A stretch of DNA of 64,000 nucleotides, from assembly GCA_030537075.1 (NCBI GenBank), contig JAUNOS010000003.1, positions 1 through 64,000 on the forward strand. The letters run 5' to 3'. The notes under the pieces are model-generated. The model ran no database searches and was not told where the DNA came from. It saw nothing but the letters and a program-made list of their open reading frames with translations. The position numbers and the translations under genes are program-made. Below, piece after piece: positions 7,659-16,463 of this stretch. This DNA comes from Candidatus Saccharimonadota bacterium. Its GTDB lineage: Bacteria; Patescibacteriota; Saccharimonadia; Saccharimonadales; Saccharimonadaceae. Each line of letters begins with the position of its first letter. Position 1 is the first letter of the stretch.

Positions 7659-9385
7659 TGCAGCGATATATTCAGCGCGCAGCGAAGTACTACCGTCATC
7701 ATCGAACTACGGTATGGTATGTCGGTGGTAGCGCCCTGGTATTGATAACCCTTGCGCAACTACTCATATTTGCGGGGCGACTGCCGCTTTTTTCGGCTAT
7801 CGATGGTCGGTCAGTCGGCGGCTGGCACGCCAAGGATGCGGCGTGGCAATTGGAGCGGGATTATGAGGCGACGCCAGTCGCGCTGTCGCTCAAGGGTGGC
7901 CAGCAAGTGCTGCGAGAGGTTTCGGCGAAAGAGGCTGGCCTGACGGTATCGATGACTGAGCGCGTTAAGGCATCGGCTATGCCGTGGTGGCTTCGGCTGG
8001 TGCCAACATCACCGCTATGGGCCGGGGTGTTTGTTCGCCCTGCTGGGCCTGAGACCCGAGTCGATGAAGCGGCTCGCGATGCATTTATGAAGGCGACTTT
8101 CGGCGATGCATGTTTTGTGTCGGCGCAGAATGCCAGTATTCGCACTGAGGCTGAGTCGTTGGAGGTTGTGGCGGCGAAAGATGGTATTCGCTGCCAGAGG
8201 GATGATGTGATGCGAGCGCTGAGCGAGGTCAAGTTAGTGCGGGCGCAGACCTATCGACTAGCACTTCCGGCGGAGCCAGTGAAGCCGAAGATCGATGATA
8301 AGGCTGCTGAAACGCTGAAGGAGATGATACAAAATCGGCTGGCGCAGGGTGTGCAGCTAAAGGCAGGAGAGAAGAAGGTGGCACTGGCGCGCGTAGATGT
8401 CATCAAATGGCTGCGCATCGACAACCAGGGCGAGGCGCTCCAAGTGATACTAGATCAGGAGGCATCTGATGGCTTTTTCAACGAGAAAGTGGCACCACTT
8501 GTGACTCGTCAACCGGGGGTCTCAAAGGTGAAGACGCATGACTTTGTTGAGGTATCGCGTGTCAACGGTGCAAATGGTGCAGGGCTGGATTATGCGGGGA
8601 CACGGGGGAGCGTCGCGGCGTACCTCAGTGGTCGGGCTGATGAGGCGACCGCTAAAACGACCGTGGTTCCACCACGCGTCGAATATACGCGGACCTACAG
8701 TGCTACCGATGCGGGCTTTTCGGCGATGCTGAAACATGCGACCGAGGGGCGCTCGGGGCGTCATGCAGCAGCAGTTATAGAGCTATCTGGTAACCGCCGC
8801 AGTGCGAGTGCGAACGGTGATGAACAATTTGTTTCGGCCAGCACCTACAAGCTGTTTGTTGCCTTTAGCGTCCTCAAGCGCATCGAAGAAGGTCGCATGT
8901 CATGGAGCGACCAGGTATCGGGCGGGCGAGATGCAAGTCGCTGCTTTGACGACATGATCGTCCGTTCGGATAACGCCTGTCCGGAGGCGTGGATTCAGAA
9001 GATGAAGCCGTCGCAGCTACAGGCTGACGCAGCATCGCTGGGCATGAAAGGGACGAATTTCTTGGATAAGGAGGCAGTGCGCACGACGGCCCATGACCTG
9101 GTGAAATTTGTCGCTATGCTGGAGTCGCGGCAGCTGCCCATCTCGCGTGCATCCCAGGACAAGCTTATCGCTGCGATGCGACGGAATATTTACCGCCAAG
9201 GCATCCCGGCGGGCGCTAGTGGTCCGGTCGCAAACAAGGTCGGTTTCTTGAGTGGCTACTTGAACGATGCCGGCATCGTGTATGCACCGAATGGCACCTA
9301 CGTGGTCGCCATCATGACTGAGGGGAGCACGTGGGGTGCGATCGCTGATATCACCAAGAAGATAGAAGCATTTCGTAGCTCGTAA
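7658..9385 (+). CDS. Membrane-anchored serine hydrolase of the beta-lactamase/PBP fold
   Basis: This 575-residue protein starts at the ATG overlapping the VKOR stop. A single membrane anchor lies at about residues 20-45. A long N-terminal region (IDGRSVGGWHAKDAAWQLERD onward) resembles the PG-binding-4 type repeat seen before VanW and YkuD domains. The C-terminal third has the penicilloyl-serine transferase triad of motifs: S395-T-Y-K398 (SxxK), S437-D-N439 and K527-V-G (for KTG). It resembles class A beta-lactamase-like enzymes. Whether it cuts peptidoglycan, modifies the wall or degrades beta-lactams cannot be decided from sequence; a wall role fits its ftsZ-linked position. Confidence 0.8.
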   Translation: MQRYIQRAAKYYRHHRTTVWYVGGSALVLITLAQLLIFAGRLPLFSAIDGRSVGGWHAKDAAWQLERDYEATPVALSLKGGQQVLREVSAKEAGLTVSMTERVKASAMPWWLRLVPTSPLWAGVFVRPAGPETRVDEAARDAFMKATFGDACFVSAQNASIRTEAESLEVVAAKDGIRCQRDDVMRALSEVKLVRAQTYRLALPAEPVKPKIDDKAAETLKEMIQNRLAQGVQLKAGEKKVALARVDVIKWLRIDNQGEALQVILDQEASDGFFNEKVAPLVTRQPGVSKVKTHDFVEVSRVNGANGAGLDYAGTRGSVAAYLSGRADEATAKTTVVPPRVEYTRTYSATDAGFSAMLKHATEGRSGRHAAAVIELSGNRRSASANGDEQFVSASTYKLFVAFSVLKRIEEGRMSWSDQVSGGRDASRCFDDMIVRSDNACPEAWIQKMKPSQLQADAASLGMKGTNFLDKEAVRTTAHDLVKFVAMLESRQLPISRASQDKLIAAMRRNIYRQGIPAGASGPVANKVGFLSGYLNDAGIVYAPNGTYVVAIMTEGSTWGAIADITKKIEAFRSS

Positions 9386-9414
9386 CACTTGACAATTTGT
9401 GGTATAATACAGCT

Positions 9415-10083
9415 ATGAAAAAGAACCTTCTCCTTAGAGTGTTCTTCGGCCTTATGGTTGTAGCGCTCGGCGTGATTCTTCTTCTGCAGAATCTCGGTGT
9501 TATCAATTACGATATATGGCAGCAGTACGGTGCTCTGTTCTGGGGATCGGCATTGACTGTCGCGGGGGTGCTAGCGATGGTGGCCAATCGTCATTTCTGG
9601 ATTATCGGCCTGCCGCTTGTTATCGTTGGCCTGGGGATGATATTACGCAGCACGGGTATTGTTGATATTAATCTATGGAAGTTGTTCTGGCCAGTGCTCC
9701 TCATTGCGGTAGGTCTGGCAGCGGTGTTCCGACCAAAAGCATCGCGTCAGCAGCCTGTGAAGAAAGACGTGGTTGCGGTCTTTTATGGTGATGAATCGCG
9801 CGTGAAGGGTCAATACGACGGTGGTTCGCTGACCGCTATCTTTGGCGGTGTTGAGCTGGACCTACGCGACGCGAAGATTACGAATAATGCAGTCATCGAA
9901 GTGCTGGTGTTCTGCGGCGGGGTGAGCGTACTGGTGCCGGAGAATGTCGTCGTCGAGAATGATGTGCGAGGTATCCTAGGCGATAGTGATGATAAGACGT
10001 CTGCGAGCGCTTCGGCGAAGACGAAGCTGTATATTCGCGGGGAGTGTATTTTGGGTGGCTTTGAAGTAAAGACAAAGGCCTAG
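9415..10083 (+). CDS. LiaF-like membrane protein
   Basis: This 222-residue protein has three to four N-terminal hydrophobic segments (to about residue 105), then a soluble beta-rich domain (VAVFYGDESRVKGQ, GGSLTAIFGGVELDLRDAKI). That combination matches the LiaF / cell-wall-active-antibiotics-response family, whose members influence envelope-stress signalling in Firmicutes. No LiaRS two-component system is near. A TATAAT at 9403-9408 ends 6 bases before the ATG and no Shine-Dalgarno is present, so the message should be leaderless. The next gene, tag, starts one base after the stop. Confidence 0.7.
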   Translation: MKKNLLLRVFFGLMVVALGVILLLQNLGVINYDIWQQYGALFWGSALTVAGVLAMVANRHFWIIGLPLVIVGLGMILRSTGIVDINLWKLFWPVLLIAVGLAAVFRPKASRQQPVKKDVVAVFYGDESRVKGQYDGGSLTAIFGGVELDLRDAKITNNAVIEVLVFCGGVSVLVPENVVVENDVRGILGDSDDKTSASASAKTKLYIRGECILGGFEVKTKA

Positions 10084-10656
10084 ATGTCTGATATCGTACG
10101 CTGCAAGTGGGCTGAGGTGTCTGACAGCGAGCGGCACTACCATGACGAAGAGTGGGGCGTGCCGCTTTATGACGACCAGCGGCTGTTCGAACTGCTTTGC
10201 CTGGAGGGCGCGCAGGCGGGCCTCAGCTGGCGCACCGTGCTGGAAAAGCGAGCGCACTACCGGCAGGCGTATCATCAATTTGACATTGTTGCGGTGGCGG
10301 CTATGACGGACGATGAGCTGGAGGCGCTCCTGGAAGATAAGGGGATTATCCGCAATCGCCTGAAAGTGTTTGGCTTTCGTAAAAACGCCCAGGCGGCCCA
10401 AAAAATAATCCAGCAGTATGGGAGCCTGGCGCAGTATCTGTGGCAGTTTGTGGATGGCCAGCCTGTTGTGAATCATTGGCAGTCTGAGGCTGACGTACCA
10501 GCACAAACCGAGCGGTCTGATGCTATGAGTCGCCAATTGAAAAAAGACGGCTTCACTTTTGTGGGGAGTACTATTTGCTACGCATTTATGCAGGCCAGTG
10601 GGATGGTAAACGACCATGTGGTGGGTTGTTGGCGGCATCCTGATAATTTGCTATAA
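10084..10656 (+). CDS. tag: DNA-3-methyladenine glycosylase I
   Basis: This 190-residue base-excision repair enzyme removes 3-methyladenine. It is close to the classical Tag family: RCKWAEVSDSERHYHDEEWG at the start, LCLEGAQAGLSWRTVLEKR, then GFTFVGSTICYAFMQASG and DHVVGC near the end. The zinc ligands of the family (an N-terminal Cys, the His in HYHDEEWG, and the His and Cys in DHVVGC) are all present. The stop codon lies inside the -10 box (10652-10657) of the downstream T-box transcript. Confidence 0.93.
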   Translation: MSDIVRCKWAEVSDSERHYHDEEWGVPLYDDQRLFELLCLEGAQAGLSWRTVLEKRAHYRQAYHQFDIVAVAAMTDDELEALLEDKGIIRNRLKVFGFRKNAQAAQKIIQQYGSLAQYLWQFVDGQPVVNHWQSEADVPAQTERSDAMSRQLKKDGFTFVGSTICYAFMQASGMVNDHVVGCWRHPDNLL

Positions 10657-10657
10657 T
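10652..10657 (+). promoter_or_regulatory. -10 element of the T-box/ileS transcript
   Basis: TATAAT overlaps the tag stop codon; a weak -35 (TTGGCG, 10629-10634) lies 17 bases upstream. Transcription should begin near 10664, just before the T-box stem I. Confidence 0.6.
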
Positions 10658-10663
10658 AAAGCT

Positions 10664-10880
10664 GAAGCGTTTGAGTGGCTATCACCCACGAAAAGTTTTG
10701 AAGAAACTTTACGCTGCGGGAAGAAAGGCGTGTGCCGAGTAGACTCCGCCGTGATTCGCTGCGACAAAGCGAGCAAATCAAGCGCTAAAAGAATCACTTC
10801 TTTTGGAATCGAGATGGTACCGTCCGCCAGGTAAAATCACAGCGGATTCTCGAAGTCAGGAGAGGTGATTTTTATTATAA
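10664..10880 (+). promoter_or_regulatory. Isoleucine T-box riboswitch
   Basis: The leader has the T-box hallmarks. A structured 5' part (AGCGT with ACGCT enclosing GTGG/CCAC and AAAGTTT/AAACTTT hairpins) presents ATC, an isoleucine codon, at 10681-10683. The antiterminator is explicit: CGAGA (10810-10814), bulge TGGTACCG (10815-10822), TCCGC (10823-10827), loop, GCGGA (10842-10846), TCTCG (10848-10852). The TGGT matches the 3' end ACCA of tRNA-Ile. The competing terminator pairs AAAATCAC (10833-10840) with GTGATTTT (10865-10872) and ends in a T-run. Uncharged tRNA-Ile should permit read-through into the nuclease-like gene and ileS. The specifier hairpin is very short compared with Firmicute T-boxes. 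Confidence 0.88.
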
Positions 10881-10901
10881 AAGGGAGCACTACAAGAAGA
10901 A

Positions 10902-11993
10902 ATGGCGATTGTTTTTCGAAAAGGTAATCAAACTGCGCAGGTTCTTAATGAAGTGGCGTTTGCGCAGGAAGACACGATGCAGAAATATTTGCTTGACAAT
11001 CCAGAAATTGTGCCGATATACGATATCGACGACGATGCGCGGCTATTGGTGGCAGCTCGTGAATTTTCAACCATGAGCGGTCCGATTGATGCGCTTGGCT
11101 TTGACGCGAGTGGAAATATTTATGTAATAGAAACAAAATTGTTCAAAAATCCCGACAAGCGAACGGTGTTAGCGCAGGCGATGGATTATGGTGCGGCGCT
11201 GTGGAAGCACCATGCTGACGCACGGGCTTTTTTTGATCAACTCAACGACCATACTCAAAAGCAGTTCGAGCAAACCTTTGCCGAAAAGCTTACGGATTTT
11301 TTTCAATTAGAGGATGTTGATGATGTCTTAAAAAATATCACGACTAATCTTGAGGATGGTTCGATCAAATTTGTGGTATTGATGGATAAACTTGAGGGAC
11401 GCCTGAAAGATTTAATCGCATATATTAATCAGAACTCTAAATTTGACGTGTATGCGGTGGAGATTGATTTCTACAGGCATGATGAGTTTGAAATCGTCAT
11501 TCCAAAGCTATACGGCGCCGAAGTGAGAAAAGAGGTGGCGACCAAAACATCATCGGGGCAGCAGCGTCGCAAGTGGGACGATGCGGCCTTTCGCGCCAAG
11601 GTTGCTGAGCTTCCTGAAGTCCAACGGCGGGCCGTGCTGGCGATATATGAGTGGTCTCGTGAAAAGGCGGATAAAATTGTTTTTGGCACCGGAGTTAAAT
11701 ATGCGTCAGTGAATCCGCGTTTTTTGCGATTTAATAGAAACTCATTTTTCACACTATTTTCCGATGGTAGACTTTCGATCAATTTTGGTTATGTCGATAG
11801 TGATGAGGGGCGGATGGCATTAATGAATTTTCTTGACGACCATTTTGGGTTTACTCGTTTTGGTTACGATGCAGACCAGCTAGCAAGCCAGTATCCGACC
11901 ATCGGCAGTGATGCGGTAATGGAACATTATCAGCGAATTATCGAGGTTTTTGAGCAATTTATCACGAACTATGAAAAGGAGGAGGTATCATGA
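10902..11993 (+). CDS. PD-(D/E)XK nuclease-like protein in the ileS operon
   Basis: This 363-residue soluble protein carries GPIDALGFDASGNIYVIETK around residues 60-80. This has the spacing of a PD-(D/E)XK nuclease core (D, then ExK after a turn), followed by a helix with AQAMDYGAALWKH, as in DUF91/NucS-like and related restriction-type proteins. The C-terminal half (SINFGYVDSDEG, MEHYQRIIEVFEQF) is not recognised. The gene sits between the isoleucine T-box and ileS and shares an ATGA overlap with ileS, so it is expressed under isoleucyl-tRNA control. It is more AT-rich than ileS, suggesting later insertion. The nuclease fold is inferred; the substrate is unknown. Confidence 0.6.
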   Translation: MAIVFRKGNQTAQVLNEVAFAQEDTMQKYLLDNPEIVPIYDIDDDARLLVAAREFSTMSGPIDALGFDASGNIYVIETKLFKNPDKRTVLAQAMDYGAALWKHHADARAFFDQLNDHTQKQFEQTFAEKLTDFFQLEDVDDVLKNITTNLEDGSIKFVVLMDKLEGRLKDLIAYINQNSKFDVYAVEIDFYRHDEFEIVIPKLYGAEVRKEVATKTSSGQQRRKWDDAAFRAKVAELPEVQRRAVLAIYEWSREKADKIVFGTGVKYASVNPRFLRFNRNSFFTLFSDGRLSINFGYVDSDEGRMALMNFLDDHFGFTRFGYDADQLASQYPTIGSDAVMEHYQRIIEVFEQFITNYEKEEVS

Positions 11994-14900
11994 AATTCAA
12001 ACACGGAACACGTCGGCGCGCACTACAGTATGAAAAGGACTGGGCGGAGCGCTGGAAAGCGAACAAAACATTTGAACAATCGGTGGAGCAGCGGAGCGCG
12101 GATAATGCTTACGTGTTTTACGATGGGCCGCCGTTTATCACTGGCGTGCCGCACCATGGCACCTTGCTGAGCTCTATCGTGAAGGACGCGGTGCCGCGCT
12201 ACTGGACGATGAAAGGCAAGCGCGTCGAGCGGGTGTGGGGCTGGGATTGCCATGGTTTGCCAGCCGAAAACTTCGTCGAAAAGCAGCTGAATATTACGGA
12301 TCGACGGCAGATTGCAACCTGTAGCGACTGCGAACCGCCGCTTGATAAAGATGGCAATCCGCTGCCGACCATTAGCCTAGAAAAGTACATCACTAAGGCT
12401 CGCGAAAGCATGGTGGCAAACAGTGAAAGCTGGCAGGGTGTGATTGACCGCATTGGCCGCTGGGTTGACTTTACGGGCGCTTACCGCACCATGGATAAAG
12501 ATTTTATGGAAAGCGTTTGGTGGGCGTTTAAGCAGCTGTACGAAGCGGGCAAAATCTACGAAGGCGAAAAGGTGCTGATGTATGACACCAAGTTCGCCAC
12601 TCCAGTTTCAAAGGCCGAGGTGACGATGGATAATGACGCCTACCAGACCGTCACCGATCCGAGCCTTTATGTGAAGTTTCAACTTGAAGAGCGTCAAGAA
12701 AATGTCAATAATCTACGCGTTGTTAAGCGCGAGATCGTCGGTGGTACTCTCGTATCGGCCGATGGAAAGATTTTGCTAGGCAAAAATAAGCCGGGTGGCG
12801 TTTTTGAGGGCTATGTAGTTATGCCAGCTGGCGGTGTTGACGAGGGTGAAACTCAGCTCGAGGCCTTGCATCGCGAAATTCTCGAAGAAGTCGGCGTGGA
12901 TATTAGCGGTGCGAAGATTGAAAAAGCCAATTTGGTTATGCACGGCACGAGTGAAAAAACTCTGCGAGAAACAGGTGAGCGGGTTTTTGCAGAGATGGAT
13001 TTTCACAATTACACAATTTTTCTTGATAAGAACGCTGCCGAAGTTCACGTTTCAGCCAATGACGACCTAGAGGATGCGACGTGGTATTCGAAAGAGGAGC
13101 TGCTTGATCTGACGTTTTCGCCAACGACCGCACGCCACCTAAAGCATATCAATGTTTTGCCAGCAGATTTCAAAAATTCTGCTGATGCTGAGCCTGTCTC
13201 TATCCTAGCCTGGACCACCACGCCATGGACGCTGCCAGCCAACCTGATGCTGGCGGTGAGCCCTGAACTCACCTACTGCGAGGTGCTGGTGGACGGTGAA
13301 AAGCTGATCATCGCCGAGGAGGCCTTGGAGCGAACGCTGAAAGATGAAAAGAACAAGCCGATTGAATATGAAGTACTGCGAAAATTCCCAGGTAGCGAGC
13401 TGGTTGGCAAGGCGTATCAGCCGCTGGCTACCGGTTCGACCTGGCCCGAAAGTGACAAAGTACACAAAATTTATGCAGCAGATTTCGTCAGTCACGAATC
13501 TGGTACGGGCATCGTCCATATTGCACCAGCCTATGGTGAGGATGACTTTGAGCTCGCCAAAAGCCACGGCGTGGCGGCCTTTCATGTGATTGATGACAAT
13601 GGCTACTACACCGACACGATTTACCAGGGCAAGGAAGTGTGGGAGAGTAACAAATTCATCGCCAAAGACCTGAAGGAAAAGGGTATTGCTTGGAAGATTG
13701 AGTACATTCGCCACGAGTATCCGTTCAATCCGCGCTCAAAGCAGCGCATCATGTACCGGGCAATCCCATCATGGTTCTTTGCCATCCAAGGTCAAAAGCC
13801 GCTGATGCTGGAAGAAAACGAACATATCAATTGGTTCCCAGGCCACCTGAAACACGGGCGATTCGCCAAAAATATCGAGCAAGCCCCAGACTGGAACCTC
13901 AGCCGCGACCGTTTTTGGGCGACGGCCATGCCGGTCTGGAAGGGTGACCGCGGCACGGTGAAGGTGGTGGGTAGCTACGCTGAGCTGAAAGAGCTGAGCG
14001 GCGTGGAGCTAGAGGATTACCACCGCCCGTGGGTCGATGATATCACCTTTGAGATTGATGGTGAGAAATTCACGCGCGTCGACAAAGTGCTAGACTGCTG
14101 GTTTGAATCGGGCTCGATGCCATTTGCCCAGCTGCATTATCCGTTCGAAAATCGCGAAAAGTTCGAGAAAAACTATCCAGCCGATTTCATCGTCGAGTAT
14201 GTGGGGCAGGTGCGGGCGTGGTTTTACTATGTTCATGCGGTGAATGTGGCGCTGGCCGAAATTGGTGCGTTTGGTGCGGACTGTAAGCAAAAAAACGCCT
14301 TCAACAACGTGATCACCACTGGTGTGGTGGCGGGTAACGACGGCCGCAAGATGAGCAAGTCCCTCGGTAACTTTACTGACCCGAATGAGCTGATGGATAA
14401 GTTCTCGGCAGATAGCCTGCGCTTCTTGCTGCTGAGTTCGCCGCTGCTCAACGGTGAAGATTTTGCCCTGCACGACAAAGACGTCGGCGACGTGGCTCGT
14501 AAATTATCAATGATCTGGAATATGTACGATTTCTTCACGATGTACGCGGAGGTCGATGGCTGGGAATTTGACCCGACCAAGCCATTTACGCTCAACCCTG
14601 ACGACCTCACCAATCCGCTGGACAAATGGATCGTCAGCCGTGTTCACCAGCTAAACGAGGAAATCACGCGGAATATGGACGACTACAATATCCCCGATGC
14701 GATGAACCCGATTTTGCCATTTCTCGATGACGCCAGTAACTGGTACGTGCGCCGCAGCCGCCGCCGCTTCTGGAAATCAGAAGATGATGGCGACAAAAAC
14801 GACGCCTACCGCACGCTGCACTACGTGCTGCTGAAGCTCAGTGTCCTACTCGCGCCATTTACGCCGTTTTTGGCCGAGGAATTGTACCACAATGTGACGG

Positions 14901-15502
14901 GCAGCGATGAGTCGGTGCACTTGCTCAACTGGCCGGGCAACACCACGGTCGACCAAAAGGTGCTGGACGACATGGCGCGTACTCGCGAGCTGATCAACAA
15001 CGGCCTTGGCTTGCGTATGAAAAAGGACGAACATCAGGAGTCCATCAAAGTGCGCCAGCCGCTGCAGTCTGCGTCATATGCTGGCGAAAAACTTGCGGCA
15101 TATTATGAGCAAATCATGGCCGAGGAGCTCAATGTCAAAGAGATTCGCCATATTGAGAATTTGCCAGAACATTTGGCTGATTACGACCTGACCGAAGGCG
15201 ACATTCGGGTCGAACAGTGGATGGAGATCAACAAAACCATCACCCCCGAACTCAAGCGCGAAGGCTTGATGCGCGAAGTCATCCGCCACATTCAAGCAGC
15301 GCGCAAGAGCGCTGGTTTGCAGGTGGATGACCGTATCACTTTGAGACTCCAAGCCAGCGATGACGAACTACAGCAGGCCATCGACGAACACGCTGAAACC
15401 ATCGCCACAGAAACCTTAGCGACTTTCGGTGAGGCTGCCGAGCATCAAACAGCGGTCAGCATCGAAAAGAAAGGGCTTACTATAAGTCTTGAGCGCTTAT
15501 AG
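11990..15502 (+). CDS. ileS: Isoleucyl-tRNA synthetase with inserted Nudix domain
   Basis: This 1170-residue class I synthetase charges tRNA-Ile. The HIGH-type motif is PHHGT (54-58) and the KMSKS motif is at 787-791. The sequence style (YDGPPFITGVPHHGTLL, WYVRRSRRRFWKS) is that of the eukaryote-like type 2 enzymes, which are often mupirocin-tolerant. The editing-domain motif TTTPWTLPAN is at 409-418. Just before it, at roughly 232-398, lies a complete extra domain. It carries a perfect Nudix box: G281, E287, R295-E296, E299-E300, G302. Flanks match IleS without a gap, and the insert uses different, less GC-rich codons. Expression is under the upstream T-box. Confidence 0.93.
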   Translation: MKFKHGTRRRALQYEKDWAERWKANKTFEQSVEQRSADNAYVFYDGPPFITGVPHHGTLLSSIVKDAVPRYWTMKGKRVERVWGWDCHGLPAENFVEKQLNITDRRQIATCSDCEPPLDKDGNPLPTISLEKYITKARESMVANSESWQGVIDRIGRWVDFTGAYRTMDKDFMESVWWAFKQLYEAGKIYEGEKVLMYDTKFATPVSKAEVTMDNDAYQTVTDPSLYVKFQLEERQENVNNLRVVKREIVGGTLVSADGKILLGKNKPGGVFEGYVVMPAGGVDEGETQLEALHREILEEVGVDISGAKIEKANLVMHGTSEKTLRETGERVFAEMDFHNYTIFLDKNAAEVHVSANDDLEDATWYSKEELLDLTFSPTTARHLKHINVLPADFKNSADAEPVSILAWTTTPWTLPANLMLAVSPELTYCEVLVDGEKLIIAEEALERTLKDEKNKPIEYEVLRKFPGSELVGKAYQPLATGSTWPESDKVHKIYAADFVSHESGTGIVHIAPAYGEDDFELAKSHGVAAFHVIDDNGYYTDTIYQGKEVWESNKFIAKDLKEKGIAWKIEYIRHEYPFNPRSKQRIMYRAIPSWFFAIQGQKPLMLEENEHINWFPGHLKHGRFAKNIEQAPDWNLSRDRFWATAMPVWKGDRGTVKVVGSYAELKELSGVELEDYHRPWVDDITFEIDGEKFTRVDKVLDCWFESGSMPFAQLHYPFENREKFEKNYPADFIVEYVGQVRAWFYYVHAVNVALAEIGAFGADCKQKNAFNNVITTGVVAGNDGRKMSKSLGNFTDPNELMDKFSADSLRFLLLSSPLLNGEDFALHDKDVGDVARKLSMIWNMYDFFTMYAEVDGWEFDPTKPFTLNPDDLTNPLDKWIVSRVHQLNEEITRNMDDYNIPDAMNPILPFLDDASNWYVRRSRRRFWKSEDDGDKNDAYRTLHYVLLKLSVLLAPFTPFLAEELYHNVTGSDESVHLLNWPGNTTVDQKVLDDMARTRELINNGLGLRMKKDEHQESIKVRQPLQSASYAGEKLAAYYEQIMAEELNVKEIRHIENLPEHLADYDLTEGDIRVEQWMEINKTITPELKREGLMREVIRHIQAARKSAGLQVDDRITLRLQASDDELQQAIDEHAETIATETLATFGEAAEHQTAVSIEKKGLTISLERL

Positions 15503-15556
15503 CGAGCAGGCAGTCTGTCTGTGGTATACTGAAAACATATTCATAAGGAGGGATAT

Positions 15557-16159
15557 ATGGCAAAACAACGAACTGAAGCCGAAGAAAAACAATATGTCGA
15601 GGAGCAGCGTGCGAAAATCGCCAAGGGTGGATTCTTTCACAATGCTGCGGTGTGGCTGCTGAGTCGCTTTCCGCTGACCAAGCATAAGTATCAGAACTGG
15701 ACGAAGGGTCGCCGCATTCTCATCGGTTGGCTGCTGTGGATCATCTGTCTGCCGATCATCCCAGCGGTTGCTATCGCGGTGTGGTATTTCAATGACCCAG
15801 AAGGCTTTAAGAAGTCACCATGGGCGAAGGGCTTGATCGCGCTGTTTATCGCCTGGCTGGGTGCTTTCGGTTGGATTGCTACCAACCCGTCAGAAATTGA
15901 TCAGAACGGTCGTTTTTCGCCAATTCAGACGCAGCCTGATGGCGAGACTAAGATTGTCAATGACAATCCAGCGGCGGTTGCGACTGAGGCTGCTAAGCAA
16001 AAAGTCGCGAATCAAAAGGAGAGTAACGACTCAAAGGGTCGTAAGTTCGAAAACTGCACCGAAGCCTTTGAGGCGGGCGTGTTCAATATTCGCCGCAGCA
16101 ATGCCAGCTACGAAAAGAAGCTGGACCGTGATGGCGACGGTATCGCCTGCGAAAAATAA
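15557..16159 (+). CDS. Membrane protein with C-terminal excalibur domain
   Basis: This 200-residue protein has a basic N-terminus, two hydrophobic segments (about residues 55-75 and 92-110) and an exposed C-terminal part. It ends with an excalibur calcium-binding motif, NCTEAFEAG...LDRDGDGIACEK, whose DxDxDG core and flanking cysteines are typical. Excalibur domains occur in extracellular bacterial proteins, often with nucleases or wall enzymes; here there is no other recognised domain. AAGGAGG precedes the ATG, downstream of an extended -10 (TGGTATACT). The function is unknown; a surface calcium-dependent role is a guess. Confidence 0.75.
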   Translation: MAKQRTEAEEKQYVEEQRAKIAKGGFFHNAAVWLLSRFPLTKHKYQNWTKGRRILIGWLLWIICLPIIPAVAIAVWYFNDPEGFKKSPWAKGLIALFIAWLGAFGWIATNPSEIDQNGRFSPIQTQPDGETKIVNDNPAAVATEAAKQKVANQKESNDSKGRKFENCTEAFEAGVFNIRRSNASYEKKLDRDGDGIACEK

Positions 16160-16175
16160 CCCGCACAGGGAGTGC

Positions 16176-16204
16176 TTGACTAATTGAGTGTTTTGTGCTA
16201 TCAT
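16176..16204 (+). promoter_or_regulatory. Promoter of the small acidic gene
   Basis: TTGACT (16176-16181), 17-base spacer, TATCAT (16199-16204), about 26 bases before the ATG at 16231. Confidence 0.6.
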
Positions 16205-16230
16205 AAAAGGGTAGGATACAAAACACAAAC

Positions 16231-16446
16231 ATGAAAATTTTACCAAGCTTTTTCACTCCATCAGTTGCTTTTCAGCCCGTTGACCCCTTGGCCGACGGGC
16301 TTGCTGATGATATCGCCTTGGAACAGCAGGAGCCAGAGGCGATTCACCTTGATGCTGATGACACGCTCCTTGTTGAGCAGTTTTGGCAGGAAGTTGACCG
16401 CGATATTCATTCGGGTGGCGGCCTGAGCTTTTCAGACGACACTTAA
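16231..16446 (+). CDS. Small acidic hypothetical protein
   Basis: A 71-residue acidic product (many Asp and Glu, e.g. HLDADDTLL, VEQFWQEVDRD) without membrane segments or cysteines. It is supported as a gene by its own promoter, GC-biased codon use like its neighbours, and a close fit between the flanking genes. I do not recognise the family. No clear Shine-Dalgarno precedes the ATG. Confidence 0.5.
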   Translation: MKILPSFFTPSVAFQPVDPLADGLADDIALEQQEPEAIHLDADDTLLVEQFWQEVDRDIHSGGGLSFSDDT

Positions 16447-16463
16447 CGCGCTACAATGGAGTT

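Noticed and set aside
9395-9408. TTGACA as a -35 for the LiaF-like gene
   Set aside because: The spacer to TATAAT is only 8 bases, so it cannot pair with this -10 in a normal sigma-70 promoter; the extended TGG before TATAAT is the more likely explanation.
10657-10901. Protein-coding reading frame in the T-box leader (72 codons from 10616)
   Set aside because: The frame overlaps the tag 3' end and covers conserved structural elements of the riboswitch; codon use is not coding-like.
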